This document shows, one piece after another, positions 54,738 to 63,327 of a DNA stretch of 64,000 bases (the first letter of the stretch is position 1; each line of letters starts with the position of its first letter). Made by a program: the position numbers and the translations under genes. The notes beneath the pieces are model-generated. The model worked only from the letters and a program-made list of their open reading frames with translations, did no database searches and was not told the origin of the DNA. The DNA is taken from NCBI GenBank assembly GCA_002698965.1, contig PAAT01000102.1, positions 1-64,000 of the forward strand, in the 5' to 3' direction. The DNA is from Rhodopirellula sp. (lineage in GTDB: Bacteria > Planctomycetota > Planctomycetia > Pirellulales > Pirellulaceae).

Positions 54738-56393
54738 TTATTTGGAAAGACGGCGAATTTGAAGGTCATTGAGAACGTCCGTATAGATTCTCAAATCCCT
54801 AATCTTGCCATTAAAGTAATCATGTTGTCCATAGCCGACATAGAGTGGCGTGCCGGTGCTCAAATCCCCAATTTCGTCGTTGAGCGAATTATGGTTGCTA
54901 GTGGCTATATGCTTTCCGTCAACGTATAACTTGATACCACCGCTTTGGGCACGAGTGACCGTCAGGTTATGCCAGCCAGCAGAAAGGGCTTTGTCGTAGG
55001 TGACGTTTTGCCCAACGCTAAGGCTGTGGACGTGGCCAGAAGGCAGGACGCCACAAAACAGCTTCCCGTCGTAAACCGCCATTGACCAGGCACGTCGATA
55101 CTTAACATCGGGTGTTTTGTCGAGTTGGCCGGTATTGGTCCACTGGGAGTTCCCGTCGTAACGGTAGACATTAGCTAGAGGAAGCGTCCCGGCGTAAAAA
55201 CTTCCGTTATATACGGAAAGCCCCATAACCTCCTTTTCTTCTCCAAGGCGGCCTCGATGGATCCATTGCTGAGGCCCGGCCAGTTCATAAACCGAGCCGG
55301 TCGGCCAGGTCGCAACCTGTGTTTTTCCCTGATACACGATCATGGCATATGCCTGGGTAGTTTCCGGGATTGGCCCGAGTTGCTTCCAGTTGGTACCGCC
55401 GAGATACTCAAAGAAGCCCCCGTCGTCGTAACTTAGTCCATAAAGTTTATTATTGTGAACTCCCAGATGCACAATTCGCTGGCCCGGACAGCCGCAATCA
55501 GTCCATCGCCCGGGGCCATCGAATCGATACATACCGCGATGTCGGGGCGTGTCTCGCCAGGCACCGGTAGAGCCCGTACCGGCATAGAGCTTTCCGTTAT
55601 AGACTGCCAGACCGCTTACACTGCGAACATCGGCTACTTTACCCATGCTGGTCCATTTTTTACCACCTTCATACCGATAGACGACACCACCATGGTTTTG
55701 ATTTGGTGAGAGTGGAAGCGATGAACCGCCTCCACTGTAAAGTTCAGAACCAGCATACAACTGGCCTGCATAGACAGCGAGTGTCGAAATACAGTTGGAC
55801 GGATCCGGAGAGCCCGCATCCAACCACTTCTGTCCTCCGGCATATCGATAGACGTGCCCTCGTCCTCCTTCTTCAGGCTCCCAGGTGGATGCGTAGAGAG
55901 CGCCGTCGAATACCGTCAGAGACCGGACGTACATGTTATTGCCAGGTCGACCGCAGTCCTCCCATTGAGAAGTTTGGTGGCAGTCCGTAATTCCAAAATG
56001 GATGTTACGCCAGTTAGACTGGGCATTCGTTATGCCGGCGTAATTCATGATTGAAAAGTTTAGCCCCTGACGTGTTCTCGGAGAGAAACATGAGAGGATA
56101 TCGCCAATCACGTCGGTTAATTCGTCAGCCGTGTGAATATCGACATTAATGCTGAAGTTACCTTGAAACAAAGCCGAGGGGTTAGCGATGGTAACTTTGC
56201 TATTATTACCATTAAAAACCGCCCCGTTAGTGCCAGTAAACTCAATATTTTCAATGCGTCCGTGCCGGTCATTCCCCGAGATGTCCCGGGCGTCCGCTGT
56301 GAGGGGCCAATGGCCAGCCGGGGTGAGTTGAGCGTGGCAGTCTACAAGGGCGCCAAATAGCAGTAGCGTGGTGATTAGTAAGGTGTATCGCAT
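54738..56393 (-). CDS. LamG-like domain interrupted by a beta-propeller, secreted
   Basis: The true start is ATG 56393 (551 residues) with signal MRYTLLITTLLLFGALVDCHA; the longer frame overlaps the PhyH gene. Residues 24-137 are the first half of a concanavalin A/LamG-like domain (GHWPLTADARDISGNDRHG, GAVFNGNNSKVTI). Residues about 143-455 form a propeller of at least six blades (ALYASTWEPEEGG, KLYAGTGSTG, FYAGTLPLANVYRYDG). Residues 463-551 return to LamG (GWHNLTVTR, IKLYVDGKHI, YFNGKIRDLRIY). No catalytic site was recognised. Carbohydrate binding is inferred. Its neighbours are a metallopeptidase, a dioxygenase and a sulfatase. Confidence 0.82.
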   Translation of the reverse strand: MRYTLLITTLLLFGALVDCHAQLTPAGHWPLTADARDISGNDRHGRIENIEFTGTNGAVFNGNNSKVTIANPSALFQGNFSINVDIHTADELTDVIGDILSCFSPRTRQGLNFSIMNYAGITNAQSNWRNIHFGITDCHQTSQWEDCGRPGNNMYVRSLTVFDGALYASTWEPEEGGRGHVYRYAGGQKWLDAGSPDPSNCISTLAVYAGQLYAGSELYSGGGSSLPLSPNQNHGGVVYRYEGGKKWTSMGKVADVRSVSGLAVYNGKLYAGTGSTGAWRDTPRHRGMYRFDGPGRWTDCGCPGQRIVHLGVHNNKLYGLSYDDGGFFEYLGGTNWKQLGPIPETTQAYAMIVYQGKTQVATWPTGSVYELAGPQQWIHRGRLGEEKEVMGLSVYNGSFYAGTLPLANVYRYDGNSQWTNTGQLDKTPDVKYRRAWSMAVYDGKLFCGVLPSGHVHSLSVGQNVTYDKALSAGWHNLTVTRAQSGGIKLYVDGKHIATSNHNSLNDEIGDLSTGTPLYVGYGQHDYFNGKIRDLRIYTDVLNDLQIRRLSK

Positions 56394-56418
56394 TGTAAAA
56401 ACTTTGATTGAATTTGGA

Positions 56419-57321
56419 TTAATTGCGGCCGATATTAGAACCACGTTTGCCGCCGGCGGGTGGACGCGCATCGGAGGTTCCATGGGGTGATGCCGTTGCA
56501 AGGTGGGGGGCGTGTTTTTCAAGCCACGCTTTGAGCGGGGTATCTTCCGGCCTCGGGTCATATACACTGTTTGCCGAGGTGGCGTCACCGAGAATTTGTC
56601 GTTGCACAGGAGAGAGTTGGTTGTAAAGGTGTGCAACGGTCATCTCATCTTTTGGACGCATCCAGCGATAACTATAGCCATACCAGATGACTTTGCGGGA
56701 GGAGCCGGCACGGTTTGGGCTGCGAGTATGCCAAACGCGTCGGTCAAGTATTACGGCATCCCCGGGATGGAGACAGAGTGGGATTGCCCCGTCAGGATTT
56801 GAGACACCGTCGTCCGGACATTCCAGGCTGTTGATGCGATGTGAGCCTGGAACCACGAGTGTGTTGCCATGCTCTGGTGCACTGACATCGGTCAGGTAAT
56901 AGCCAATTTTGACAGATAGTCGTGGCCGGGGGTTGGACTCGATTTCGTCGTTAACACGCATGCTATCCTGATGCCACGCAACGTTCCAAGGTTGATCTTC
57001 CGTATTCTCACTGGGGGTAATATCCAAATGCGAGTGGTAGAGATAGATGTTCCAGCCGAGTATGCTCAGGAGTTTAGGGAAGACGCGTGGATTGTCAATT
57101 AACTCTACCATCGCTTCGTCTTCTTGGATGACGTCGGTGACTGAAAGAAGGCGGTTACCATGTTCTGGTCTCCGTTCACGTGAATCGACCCGATCAACCA
57201 CTTCGATTAGACGGCGGTGTAAGTTTGACTCAATGGCGTTCTTTACGACTAAGTAACCCGCTTGCTCGAATGCTTCACGTTCGGCGGATGTCAAAAGGTG
57301 GCTCAGCGCGGATGCGTCCAT
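56419..57321 (-). CDS. Phytanoyl-CoA dioxygenase family (PhyH) protein
   Basis: Start taken at ATG 57321 (300 residues); a TTG six codons upstream is possible. It is a non-heme Fe(II)/2-oxoglutarate dioxygenase of the PhyH family: WHQDSM gives the HxD ligands, WHTRSPNRAG the distal His and the 2-oxoglutarate-binding Arg. VKIGYYLTDVSAPEHGNTLVVPGSH is strongly family-typical. It should hydroxylate a small organic compound in the cytoplasm. It is divergent from the sulfatase at 57437 and 25 bases upstream of the LamG-propeller gene. Substrate unknown. Confidence 0.88.
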   Translation of the reverse strand: MDASALSHLLTSAEREAFEQAGYLVVKNAIESNLHRRLIEVVDRVDSRERRPEHGNRLLSVTDVIQEDEAMVELIDNPRVFPKLLSILGWNIYLYHSHLDITPSENTEDQPWNVAWHQDSMRVNDEIESNPRPRLSVKIGYYLTDVSAPEHGNTLVVPGSHRINSLECPDDGVSNPDGAIPLCLHPGDAVILDRRVWHTRSPNRAGSSRKVIWYGYSYRWMRPKDEMTVAHLYNQLSPVQRQILGDATSANSVYDPRPEDTPLKAWLEKHAPHLATASPHGTSDARPPAGGKRGSNIGRN

Positions 57322-57436
57322 GGTCTTTTCTCTGCTCAATGCGGAATGTAAGAACTCATGATATCAAATCAGTCCGCCGGCAATGGTACAATGTTCGTGG
57401 TGCCCCAACGTTTATCCGCTTATGAGGAATTTCAAG

Positions 57437-58858
57437 ATGAGAGTTGTTTTGGCGTGGCTATGTTTAATTTGCGGCATAGTTAACGTCTCTGCACAGGAGC
57501 AAGGCGAGCGTCCCAATGTGTTGTTCCTCGCGGTGGATGACTTAAATGATTGGATCGGAGTTTTAGGCGGACACACGCAGGCGAAAACGCCTCATCTCGA
57601 TCGACTGGCCAATAGCGGTGTTTTGTTTGATGCAGCTTATTGTGCTGCTCCGCTCTGTCACCCTTCTCGTACTGCAATCATGACCGGCCTGAGGAGTTCG
57701 ACAACGGGAATCTATGGTAACAAGACCTGGTTTCGGGAGCATCCCGACTTTAGTGACGTGGTGACTTTGCCCCAGTATTTTCGCAAACATGGTTATAAGG
57801 CCTGGACCGGAGGGAAAATTTTCCATCAGCCGTTTGGGAAGTTTTCCGATCCGATTTCTTGGGATGGTCAATATTCCACAAAGATGGGCACTCAGGCTCC
57901 CCCGGTGATGCAACGCTATAAACACGGCATGAAAGATCGGTTTGAAAATAAAATTCTTGCCAGATTAATCGATTGGGGACCGATTGATATACCTAAAGAA
58001 GAGACCCATGACTGGAAGACTGCCGAAGGTGCGGCGACATTCCTTAGACAAGAACACGAAAAACCATTCTTTCTTGCCTGTGGCATCTATCGCCCACATT
58101 TGCCCTGGTACGCTCCAAAAGAATTCTTTGACATGCACCCGCTCGAAGAAATTGAAGAGCCTCCTTTTCTTGAGATGGATCTTGACGATATTCCTGGTCG
58201 CGGCAAAGTGATGGCAGGCGTCGAATTTGACATCATACGTAAAGCAGGGAAATGGAAGGAAGGCATCCAGGGCTATCTAGCCGCCACCTCCTTTGCAGAC
58301 GCGTGCATTGGCCATGTCCTTGCCGCTCTTGAGAGCAGCAAATACAAGAATAATACGATGATTGTTTTGTGGGGTGATCACGGTTATCACATTGGTGACA
58401 AGCATCATTGGGCCAAATCCGCACTCTGGCAGCAGACTGCTAGAACACCACTCATCGTGAAGCTTCCCGAAGCCTTCGGTGGTCTGACAGGCCGAATTTG
58501 TAAACGGCCGGTAAGTCTGGTGGATTTATACCCCACTTTGGTTGACCTGTGTGGTCTTCCGGAACCTGATAGTCTTGATGGCCGAAGTTTTGCGAAATTG
58601 GTACACAAACCATCGTCATCGTGGCCGTTTCCGGCAGTGATTACACATTCACCACATTGGCACGGTGTGAATCATGCAGTGAGGTCCGATCGATACTACT
58701 ATATTCGATATCGAGATGGCGGGGAGGAATTGTACGATATGCTCACTGATCCCAATCAGTGGAATAATCTCGCCGAAGAAAGCGGGTATGCGGACCAGAT
58801 CGAAACGCTGAAAAAGTGGCTTCCCAAGACTAATGCGAAGCACTATCTGCAGCAGTAA
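57437..58858 (+). CDS. Iduronate-2-sulfatase-like sulfatase, exported
   Basis: The start at ATG 57437 is preceded by GAGGAA and gives 473 residues with a signal (RVVLAWLCLICGIVNVSA). Motifs are LAVDDLNDWIGVLGGH (metal Asp pair) and CHPSR as the formylglycine motif (Cys74 to Arg78), then TAIMTGLRSSTTGIYGN, GGKIFHQ, YRPHLPWYAP and WGDHGYHIGDKHHWAK. This block order is that of iduronate-2-sulfatase-like proteins. It should desulfate a uronate or similar sugar residue. The glycosidase gene follows after 88 bases on the same strand. Confidence 0.93.
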   Translation: MRVVLAWLCLICGIVNVSAQEQGERPNVLFLAVDDLNDWIGVLGGHTQAKTPHLDRLANSGVLFDAAYCAAPLCHPSRTAIMTGLRSSTTGIYGNKTWFREHPDFSDVVTLPQYFRKHGYKAWTGGKIFHQPFGKFSDPISWDGQYSTKMGTQAPPVMQRYKHGMKDRFENKILARLIDWGPIDIPKEETHDWKTAEGAATFLRQEHEKPFFLACGIYRPHLPWYAPKEFFDMHPLEEIEEPPFLEMDLDDIPGRGKVMAGVEFDIIRKAGKWKEGIQGYLAATSFADACIGHVLAALESSKYKNNTMIVLWGDHGYHIGDKHHWAKSALWQQTARTPLIVKLPEAFGGLTGRICKRPVSLVDLYPTLVDLCGLPEPDSLDGRSFAKLVHKPSSSWPFPAVITHSPHWHGVNHAVRSDRYYYIRYRDGGEELYDMLTDPNQWNNLAEESGYADQIETLKKWLPKTNAKHYLQQ

Positions 58859-58946
58859 TCAGGAAATCGGTAGACTAATATTGTTTATCAAGTGGATGTT
58901 GGTAGACAGCGATAAAAAATCAGTTCAACAGTTGTAAACGTTCTCA

Positions 58947-61103
58947 ATGAAGTATTTCCTTATATTCCTGACAGGTCTGTTCTCAGTTGCCAACGCTTCA
59001 GCAGATGAAAAGCCGGAATACACTGATTATTGCAAGCAACTTGAGCACGAAATCCAAGGGCGTAAGCATGGGTTTTTGGCCGGTAATGTCACGTATTACG
59101 TGGGTGGTTTTCATGCTAGTTGGAATTTGATTGAAGATGAAACCATTGGTTTAACACATCCTATTCATCATGATCTCCGCAGTAGAGGCGTGGGAAGGCT
59201 TGAAAGTCAGATTCCGGGTGCCGAAAACACAGGAGTTGGCAACGATTTTAGTGGATGGGAGTTCTATAAAGACACACGCGTTCTGTATGGAAGCGTTATG
59301 TTGAATGGGGAAGAGATCAAGACTCCAAAGCCCACGAGCATGCTTTGGCGACCGGATAAAATGATCTGTGTTTACGAATTAGATGGGGTGACCATCCGGG
59401 AAGAGAAATTTATTGCGGCTAATGATGCAGCCGTATCGGTGATTACCGCCTCCCGTCCGATTGAACTCAGGTTCGAAGGCCATAGTTTCTATCATCGTAA
59501 TAGTGTTTCTTCCACTGCGACAATACAGGAACAGCCTGCGAATAATGTAATTGCTATTCTTGAAGGCGGCGAGGTAAAGTCCATTCCCGATCCGGATCGT
59601 TCGGAAAGGATTGGCCCCCACGTGTACACCGGAATGACGACCGTAGTGGCATCATCGCATGATTTTGCAGAATCGGTGACAACGCGTGTCGATGAACGAG
59701 GAGTGCAGCATTACAGCTTTACGGTGCCCTGTGATCAAAACGGAACGGCGGTCGGTTGGGCGATGCACGACGATCCTTTGAAGGCCGTCGCGAACGTGCG
59801 AAAGGCAGTAAAGGATCGTGCTCGTATGCTAAAGCAAAAGACGTTAGAAATGAATCGCCTGCTCAATGAAGAGGTTCCGTGGTTTCGTTGTCCAGATAAG
59901 AGGTTTGTTGAAACGTACTACTATTTGTGGGCGCTCTATCTGATGTACTACATCGATGTCGGCGAGGGGTGGGAACAGGAATCTCATACACAAACGGCCG
60001 TAAATAATTTTCTGGGTATGCATCGCTATGATGCAGCGTTTCAGATTAAGGTTGGAGCCTGGACGCGGGATAAGGCTAAATTTGCCTATGGGAATGTCCT
60101 TACATGGAAGCATCTGACTGAGAACCATCGTTTTAAGGAACTGGATAACGGAATTAGGATGTTGTCCGATAACAAAGGACGCTCATGGCATAGCGGCGCC
60201 TACGGGGGTGAAACTTCTGAACATGTAAAGGGTGCCTGGCAAATTTATGAACACACCGGTGACACGGAGTTTTTAAGAAAATGTTATGAAGGCCATTTTC
60301 GGACACTCTTCTGGAATCGCCTTACCGTGTTTGCCATGAATAGTTTCGAGGTGTATGAAATCCTGGAACAGATGGCAACCCTCACAGGAAATGACAAAGA
60401 TGTGGGGCATTGGCGTGAAATGTATCGGAGGGAGCCTGCACATATCCGTCGAATGTTTGCCGACCGATGGGAAGTAAATGGAATTTCTAACTTCTTTGCC
60501 GGCCCCCGTGATGGAATGATGATGACCAACTCATTCTGGGCGATGAGATCGAAGTATTTCCCCAAAGAGTATGCTGAGAAGATGGTTCAAGCATGGGCTT
60601 TTAATAAAGAGGAAGGGTTCTATGGCGACTTTTTCCCGCTGGCAATGTCGAAACGGGCAATGCAGAAGTTTAAGACGCCGGTGGATCATTCCTTTGGTTA
60701 TACTCCCGACACGGCGTATTTCACATTGGACGGTATGTTTCAACAGGGGCTTAGTAAGGAAGCGGCTGAACTGACTCTTAATCACATTCGAAATTATAAT
60801 TGGAGCGATGAGTGGAATGTTCCTGTTGCTCCCGAAGCCTATCGACGTAATGGTGCGCTCTTCGGAGATCAGTATTCAAACTTTAATGCCGGGAAGATTC
60901 TTCTGTATTTAGAAGGGCTTGCAGGTATATCTTATTCAGTGCAAGAGAGAAGGATTGTTGTCTCGCCTGCTTTGCCGAAGGCTTGGGAATGGATGGAGGT
61001 TCGATTGCCTGTTGATGGACAGTGGATCAGAGTTAGGTATTCACCTGATGGAATCGAGAGCAAAGGCGTAAAGTCTAACTGGAAATTACTCACCTCCTCC
61101 TAG
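58947..61103 (+). CDS. Secreted six-hairpin glycosidase-like protein
   Basis: A 718-residue exported protein (signal KYFLIFLTGLFSVANA). An N-terminal beta-sandwich domain (about 25-285) precedes a helical region (about 330-650) with acidic residues in SFGYTPDTAY and YYLWALYLMYYIDVGEGWE, fitting an (alpha/alpha)6 barrel as in GH63, GH78 or GH95-type enzymes. A C-terminal beta domain closes it (AGISYSVQERRIVVSPALP, WIRVRYSPDG). The exact family and catalytic acids cannot be set by eye. Together with the sulfatase upstream it points to breakdown of a sulfated sugar. Confidence 0.72.
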   Translation: MKYFLIFLTGLFSVANASADEKPEYTDYCKQLEHEIQGRKHGFLAGNVTYYVGGFHASWNLIEDETIGLTHPIHHDLRSRGVGRLESQIPGAENTGVGNDFSGWEFYKDTRVLYGSVMLNGEEIKTPKPTSMLWRPDKMICVYELDGVTIREEKFIAANDAAVSVITASRPIELRFEGHSFYHRNSVSSTATIQEQPANNVIAILEGGEVKSIPDPDRSERIGPHVYTGMTTVVASSHDFAESVTTRVDERGVQHYSFTVPCDQNGTAVGWAMHDDPLKAVANVRKAVKDRARMLKQKTLEMNRLLNEEVPWFRCPDKRFVETYYYLWALYLMYYIDVGEGWEQESHTQTAVNNFLGMHRYDAAFQIKVGAWTRDKAKFAYGNVLTWKHLTENHRFKELDNGIRMLSDNKGRSWHSGAYGGETSEHVKGAWQIYEHTGDTEFLRKCYEGHFRTLFWNRLTVFAMNSFEVYEILEQMATLTGNDKDVGHWREMYRREPAHIRRMFADRWEVNGISNFFAGPRDGMMMTNSFWAMRSKYFPKEYAEKMVQAWAFNKEEGFYGDFFPLAMSKRAMQKFKTPVDHSFGYTPDTAYFTLDGMFQQGLSKEAAELTLNHIRNYNWSDEWNVPVAPEAYRRNGALFGDQYSNFNAGKILLYLEGLAGISYSVQERRIVVSPALPKAWEWMEVRLPVDGQWIRVRYSPDGIESKGVKSNWKLLTSS

Positions 61104-61117
61104 CCGAAACAGGTGGT

Positions 61118-61144
61118 CGTTTGGTCGGGGAATCGCCCCAAACG
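61118..61144. terminator. Possible hairpin terminator between convergent genes
   Basis: CGTTTGG (61118-61124) pairs with CCAAACG (61138-61144), and an inner GGGG/CCCC pairing is an alternative. It lies just between the end of the glycosidase gene and the end of the oppositely oriented hydrolase gene. There is no T-run after it, so an intrinsic role is uncertain. Confidence 0.4.
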
Positions 61145-61146
61145 TC

Positions 61147-62079
61147 TTACGGAGTTTTTGCTCCTCGTTGTGCAGTGATTGCCTGATAGTGCTCGGGTGA
61201 ACGGTTTTTTTCAAAGTTAAGCATTGCTTCTTTATATACACGTGTGTCGTCTAAATTACAGTCGTGAATAATCAACTCATCCCCCGTGGTCTTGCTCTGC
61301 GCTACGATTTCACCTGACGGTGCAATAATGGAAGTTAAGCCAATTTGGCTTACACCTTCTTCCATTCCGGCTTTACCCACCGCTACCACCCAGCAACCAT
61401 TTTGGTACGCGCCGGCTTGCATGCACAACTGATGTTGGAAGTTTACCAGACGGTCCAGTTCCGGATGCTCGGGGATGTGGTCCGGGGTGTTGTAACCTAG
61501 TAATATCAGTTCTGCTCCGCCTAGTGCAAGAACGCGATACGTCTCAGACCATCGTCGGTCATTGCAAATACACATTCCGACCACACCACCGAATGCATTC
61601 CATGTTGGAAAACCTAAGTCGCCCGTTTCAAAATAACGCTTTTCCAGATTTTGAAACGGATTGTCGGGGCGGTGGTCCGCGTGTCCGGGTAGATGGATTT
61701 TTCGAAATCGTCCAATCACGTCTCCTTGCGCATCCACAAGAACACTGCTGTTAAATCTCCGTTTCCGGCCGTTACGCACACAGCGTTCGGCATAACCAAG
61801 ATGAACGCCGATTTGCAGACGTTGAGCTTCCTCGAATAAAGCTTGCGTTGTAACGCCCGGCACGGCGTCTTCATAATAAGTATCGAGCTCCGCTTCGTCT
61901 TCGATCCACCAGTGAGAGAAAAACGGTGTCAAAGCACATTCAGTGAAAACAATCAGGTCAGCACCAGCACTGGCAGCGTCCTGTAGCATGGAAATAAGTC
62001 GCTGCAATGTTTGTACACGCGTTTCGCTTCTGAGCACAGGTCCGCTTTGTGCTGCGGCGATTCGAATGATTCGCGCCAT
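61147..62079 (-). CDS. N-carbamoyl-D-amino acid hydrolase (nitrilase superfamily)
   Basis: A 310-residue cytoplasmic enzyme. From memory it aligns along its whole length with the Agrobacterium N-carbamoyl-D-amino acid amidohydrolase, including RRFNSSVLVD, RFRKIHLPGH, LEKRYFETGDLGFP, CNDRRW and GYNTP. The catalytic triad is intact: Glu47 in FTEC, Lys127 in RKIHLPGH and Cys172 in CICNDRR. It would hydrolyse an N-carbamoyl amino acid to amino acid, ammonia and carbon dioxide, the last step of hydantoin breakdown, though a related carbamoyl or amide substrate is possible. No hydantoinase gene lies in the window. Confidence 0.9.
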   Translation of the reverse strand: MARIIRIAAAQSGPVLRSETRVQTLQRLISMLQDAASAGADLIVFTECALTPFFSHWWIEDEAELDTYYEDAVPGVTTQALFEEAQRLQIGVHLGYAERCVRNGRKRRFNSSVLVDAQGDVIGRFRKIHLPGHADHRPDNPFQNLEKRYFETGDLGFPTWNAFGGVVGMCICNDRRWSETYRVLALGGAELILLGYNTPDHIPEHPELDRLVNFQHQLCMQAGAYQNGCWVVAVGKAGMEEGVSQIGLTSIIAPSGEIVAQSKTTGDELIIHDCNLDDTRVYKEAMLNFEKNRSPEHYQAITAQRGAKTP

Positions 62080-62083
62080 AATG

Positions 62084-62135
62084 AGCTCCAGTTTTTAAGA
62101 AGATAAAATAGTTGAATTTGTTAAGCTCTAGTTTT
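62084..62135. repeat. Short direct repeat in the divergent intergenic region
   Basis: AGCTCCAGTTTT (62084-62095) and AGCTCTAGTTTT (62124-62135) match at 11 of 12 bases with a 40-base period, about four helical turns. They sit just upstream of the hydrolase start. They may be a pair of regulator sites; the evidence is thin. Confidence 0.25.
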
Positions 62136-62172
62136 GATCATCCCGAAACGGAATCGTTAGGTATTCAAATCA

Positions 62173-62739
62173 ATGAGAGAAATGCCAGAGATTAACCATT
62201 GTATTCCAAATCGTAATGCGTTTTGGTGTGCTAAGTGTTATGTACACTCGCAGTTTTATTGCGAAACGGAGAGTGATGGTACGGCAAGGTACTCGTGCCG
62301 TGAGTGTGATTTTGCTATGTTCCTTCCAGGACAGATTGTGCCATGGAAAAACGGGTTATTACTTGGGACCCTTTTATTGGGTTTATTTGGTCTATTTCGT
62401 TTGCCTCATGAAATGATGACCTATTGGCAATGGTCGCCTGCCTGCCTGGCCTTTGCAGGATTCTTTGGTTTGATAGGGGGGATGATGTGGTTTCATATGA
62501 GGAACTACTCCCAATGGGCAGCTAGCCAAAGGTTGAAGAGTAATAGTGAACTGGAGAAAGAGGCGAATGAATTTGCAGCCTCTCCATATTATGAAATGAG
62601 TGACGAATTTGATAAATGGGCAGCGCAGTTTTTGAGTGAAACGGAATTACTGCAATTGCATGAGCGTTTTGATTGCAGGAAAAGGAAAACAGTTTCTAAG
62701 CCGAGTGATGAGTTGGAGCTACCACCGCTCGAAGATTAA
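62173..62739 (+). CDS. Zinc-ribbon membrane protein of unknown function
   Basis: A 188-residue protein. The N-terminal third has paired cysteines (CAKC at about 19-22, CREC at about 42-45) that form a zinc-ribbon. Two hydrophobic segments follow (GLLLGTLLLGLFGLF and ACLAFAGFFGLIGGMMWF), and the C-terminal part is charged and helical (LKSNSELEKEANEFAA). The ribbon is therefore on one side with the tail, probably the cytoplasm. I do not recognise the family. Its stop is 17 bases from the convergent arrestin-like gene. Confidence 0.75.
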   Translation: MREMPEINHCIPNRNAFWCAKCYVHSQFYCETESDGTARYSCRECDFAMFLPGQIVPWKNGLLLGTLLLGLFGLFRLPHEMMTYWQWSPACLAFAGFFGLIGGMMWFHMRNYSQWAASQRLKSNSELEKEANEFAASPYYEMSDEFDKWAAQFLSETELLQLHERFDCRKRKTVSKPSDELELPPLED

Positions 62740-62756
62740 GGTGTCTAGAAAAAGCT

Positions 62757-63290
62757 TTAGCTGATGTAAAGGGATTGGTTATCGCCCAAATCCAAGCCCT
62801 TGCAGGAAAGCTTAGCCTTGAGTCCCCATTTGATTTCCTGTCTTTTGCGATGCTGATCAATGGAAGTGATACTGTTTCTAAAGCCCGTTGGGACAGATAT
62901 TTGGAAAGGAAAAGACTTTTCTGTGCCCGGCACGAAGTTTAGGTCTTCCGAGATCTGTACGCTGTCGTTGAAAAGAATTTCCGAATGTCTGGTCTCTTTC
63001 AGTTTCCCTTCGGAGTCTCGTTCTTCGTCAAACCAAATTAACTCTGCCTGTAGGGTAACACATAAGTTGTGGGCATCGATTTCTTTTCGGGGTACGACTC
63101 TGACATGTCCCTTAATCTCATCCCCTCCGGAATAACTTGAGCCGGGAAGTTCAAGATAAACGCTTCCCTTTGCGTATTTAAGTGCAAATACAGCGATGAT
63201 CCCAATGATAACGACCACGATTAAGCCTGTGATCAAAATGGATGACCAACCGGATTCGTTGACACTGACGATGAGGGGAGCTATTGGCAT
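62757..63290 (-). CDS. Membrane-anchored arrestin-like protein
   Basis: A 177-residue protein with a single N-terminal transmembrane segment (ILITGLIVVVIIGIIAVFAL, about 18-37). The rest is beta-rich: YLELPGSSYSGGDEIKGHVRVVPRKEIDAHNLCVTLQAEL and the late FPFQISVPTGFR and KWGLKAKLSCKGLDL are the pattern of SpoOM or arrestin-type folds. The domain is only one arrestin-like lobe in length. Function is not known; a scaffold or protein-binding role is inferred. It lies 37 bases upstream of the end of the DUF1501 gene, both on the minus strand. Confidence 0.6.
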   Translation of the reverse strand: MPIAPLIVSVNESGWSSILITGLIVVVIIGIIAVFALKYAKGSVYLELPGSSYSGGDEIKGHVRVVPRKEIDAHNLCVTLQAELIWFDEERDSEGKLKETRHSEILFNDSVQISEDLNFVPGTEKSFPFQISVPTGFRNSITSIDQHRKRQEIKWGLKAKLSCKGLDLGDNQSLYIS

Positions 63291-63327
63291 GGTGAAGTTA
63301 AGCTAAGTCCGAAATGAAGGCGGTGCT

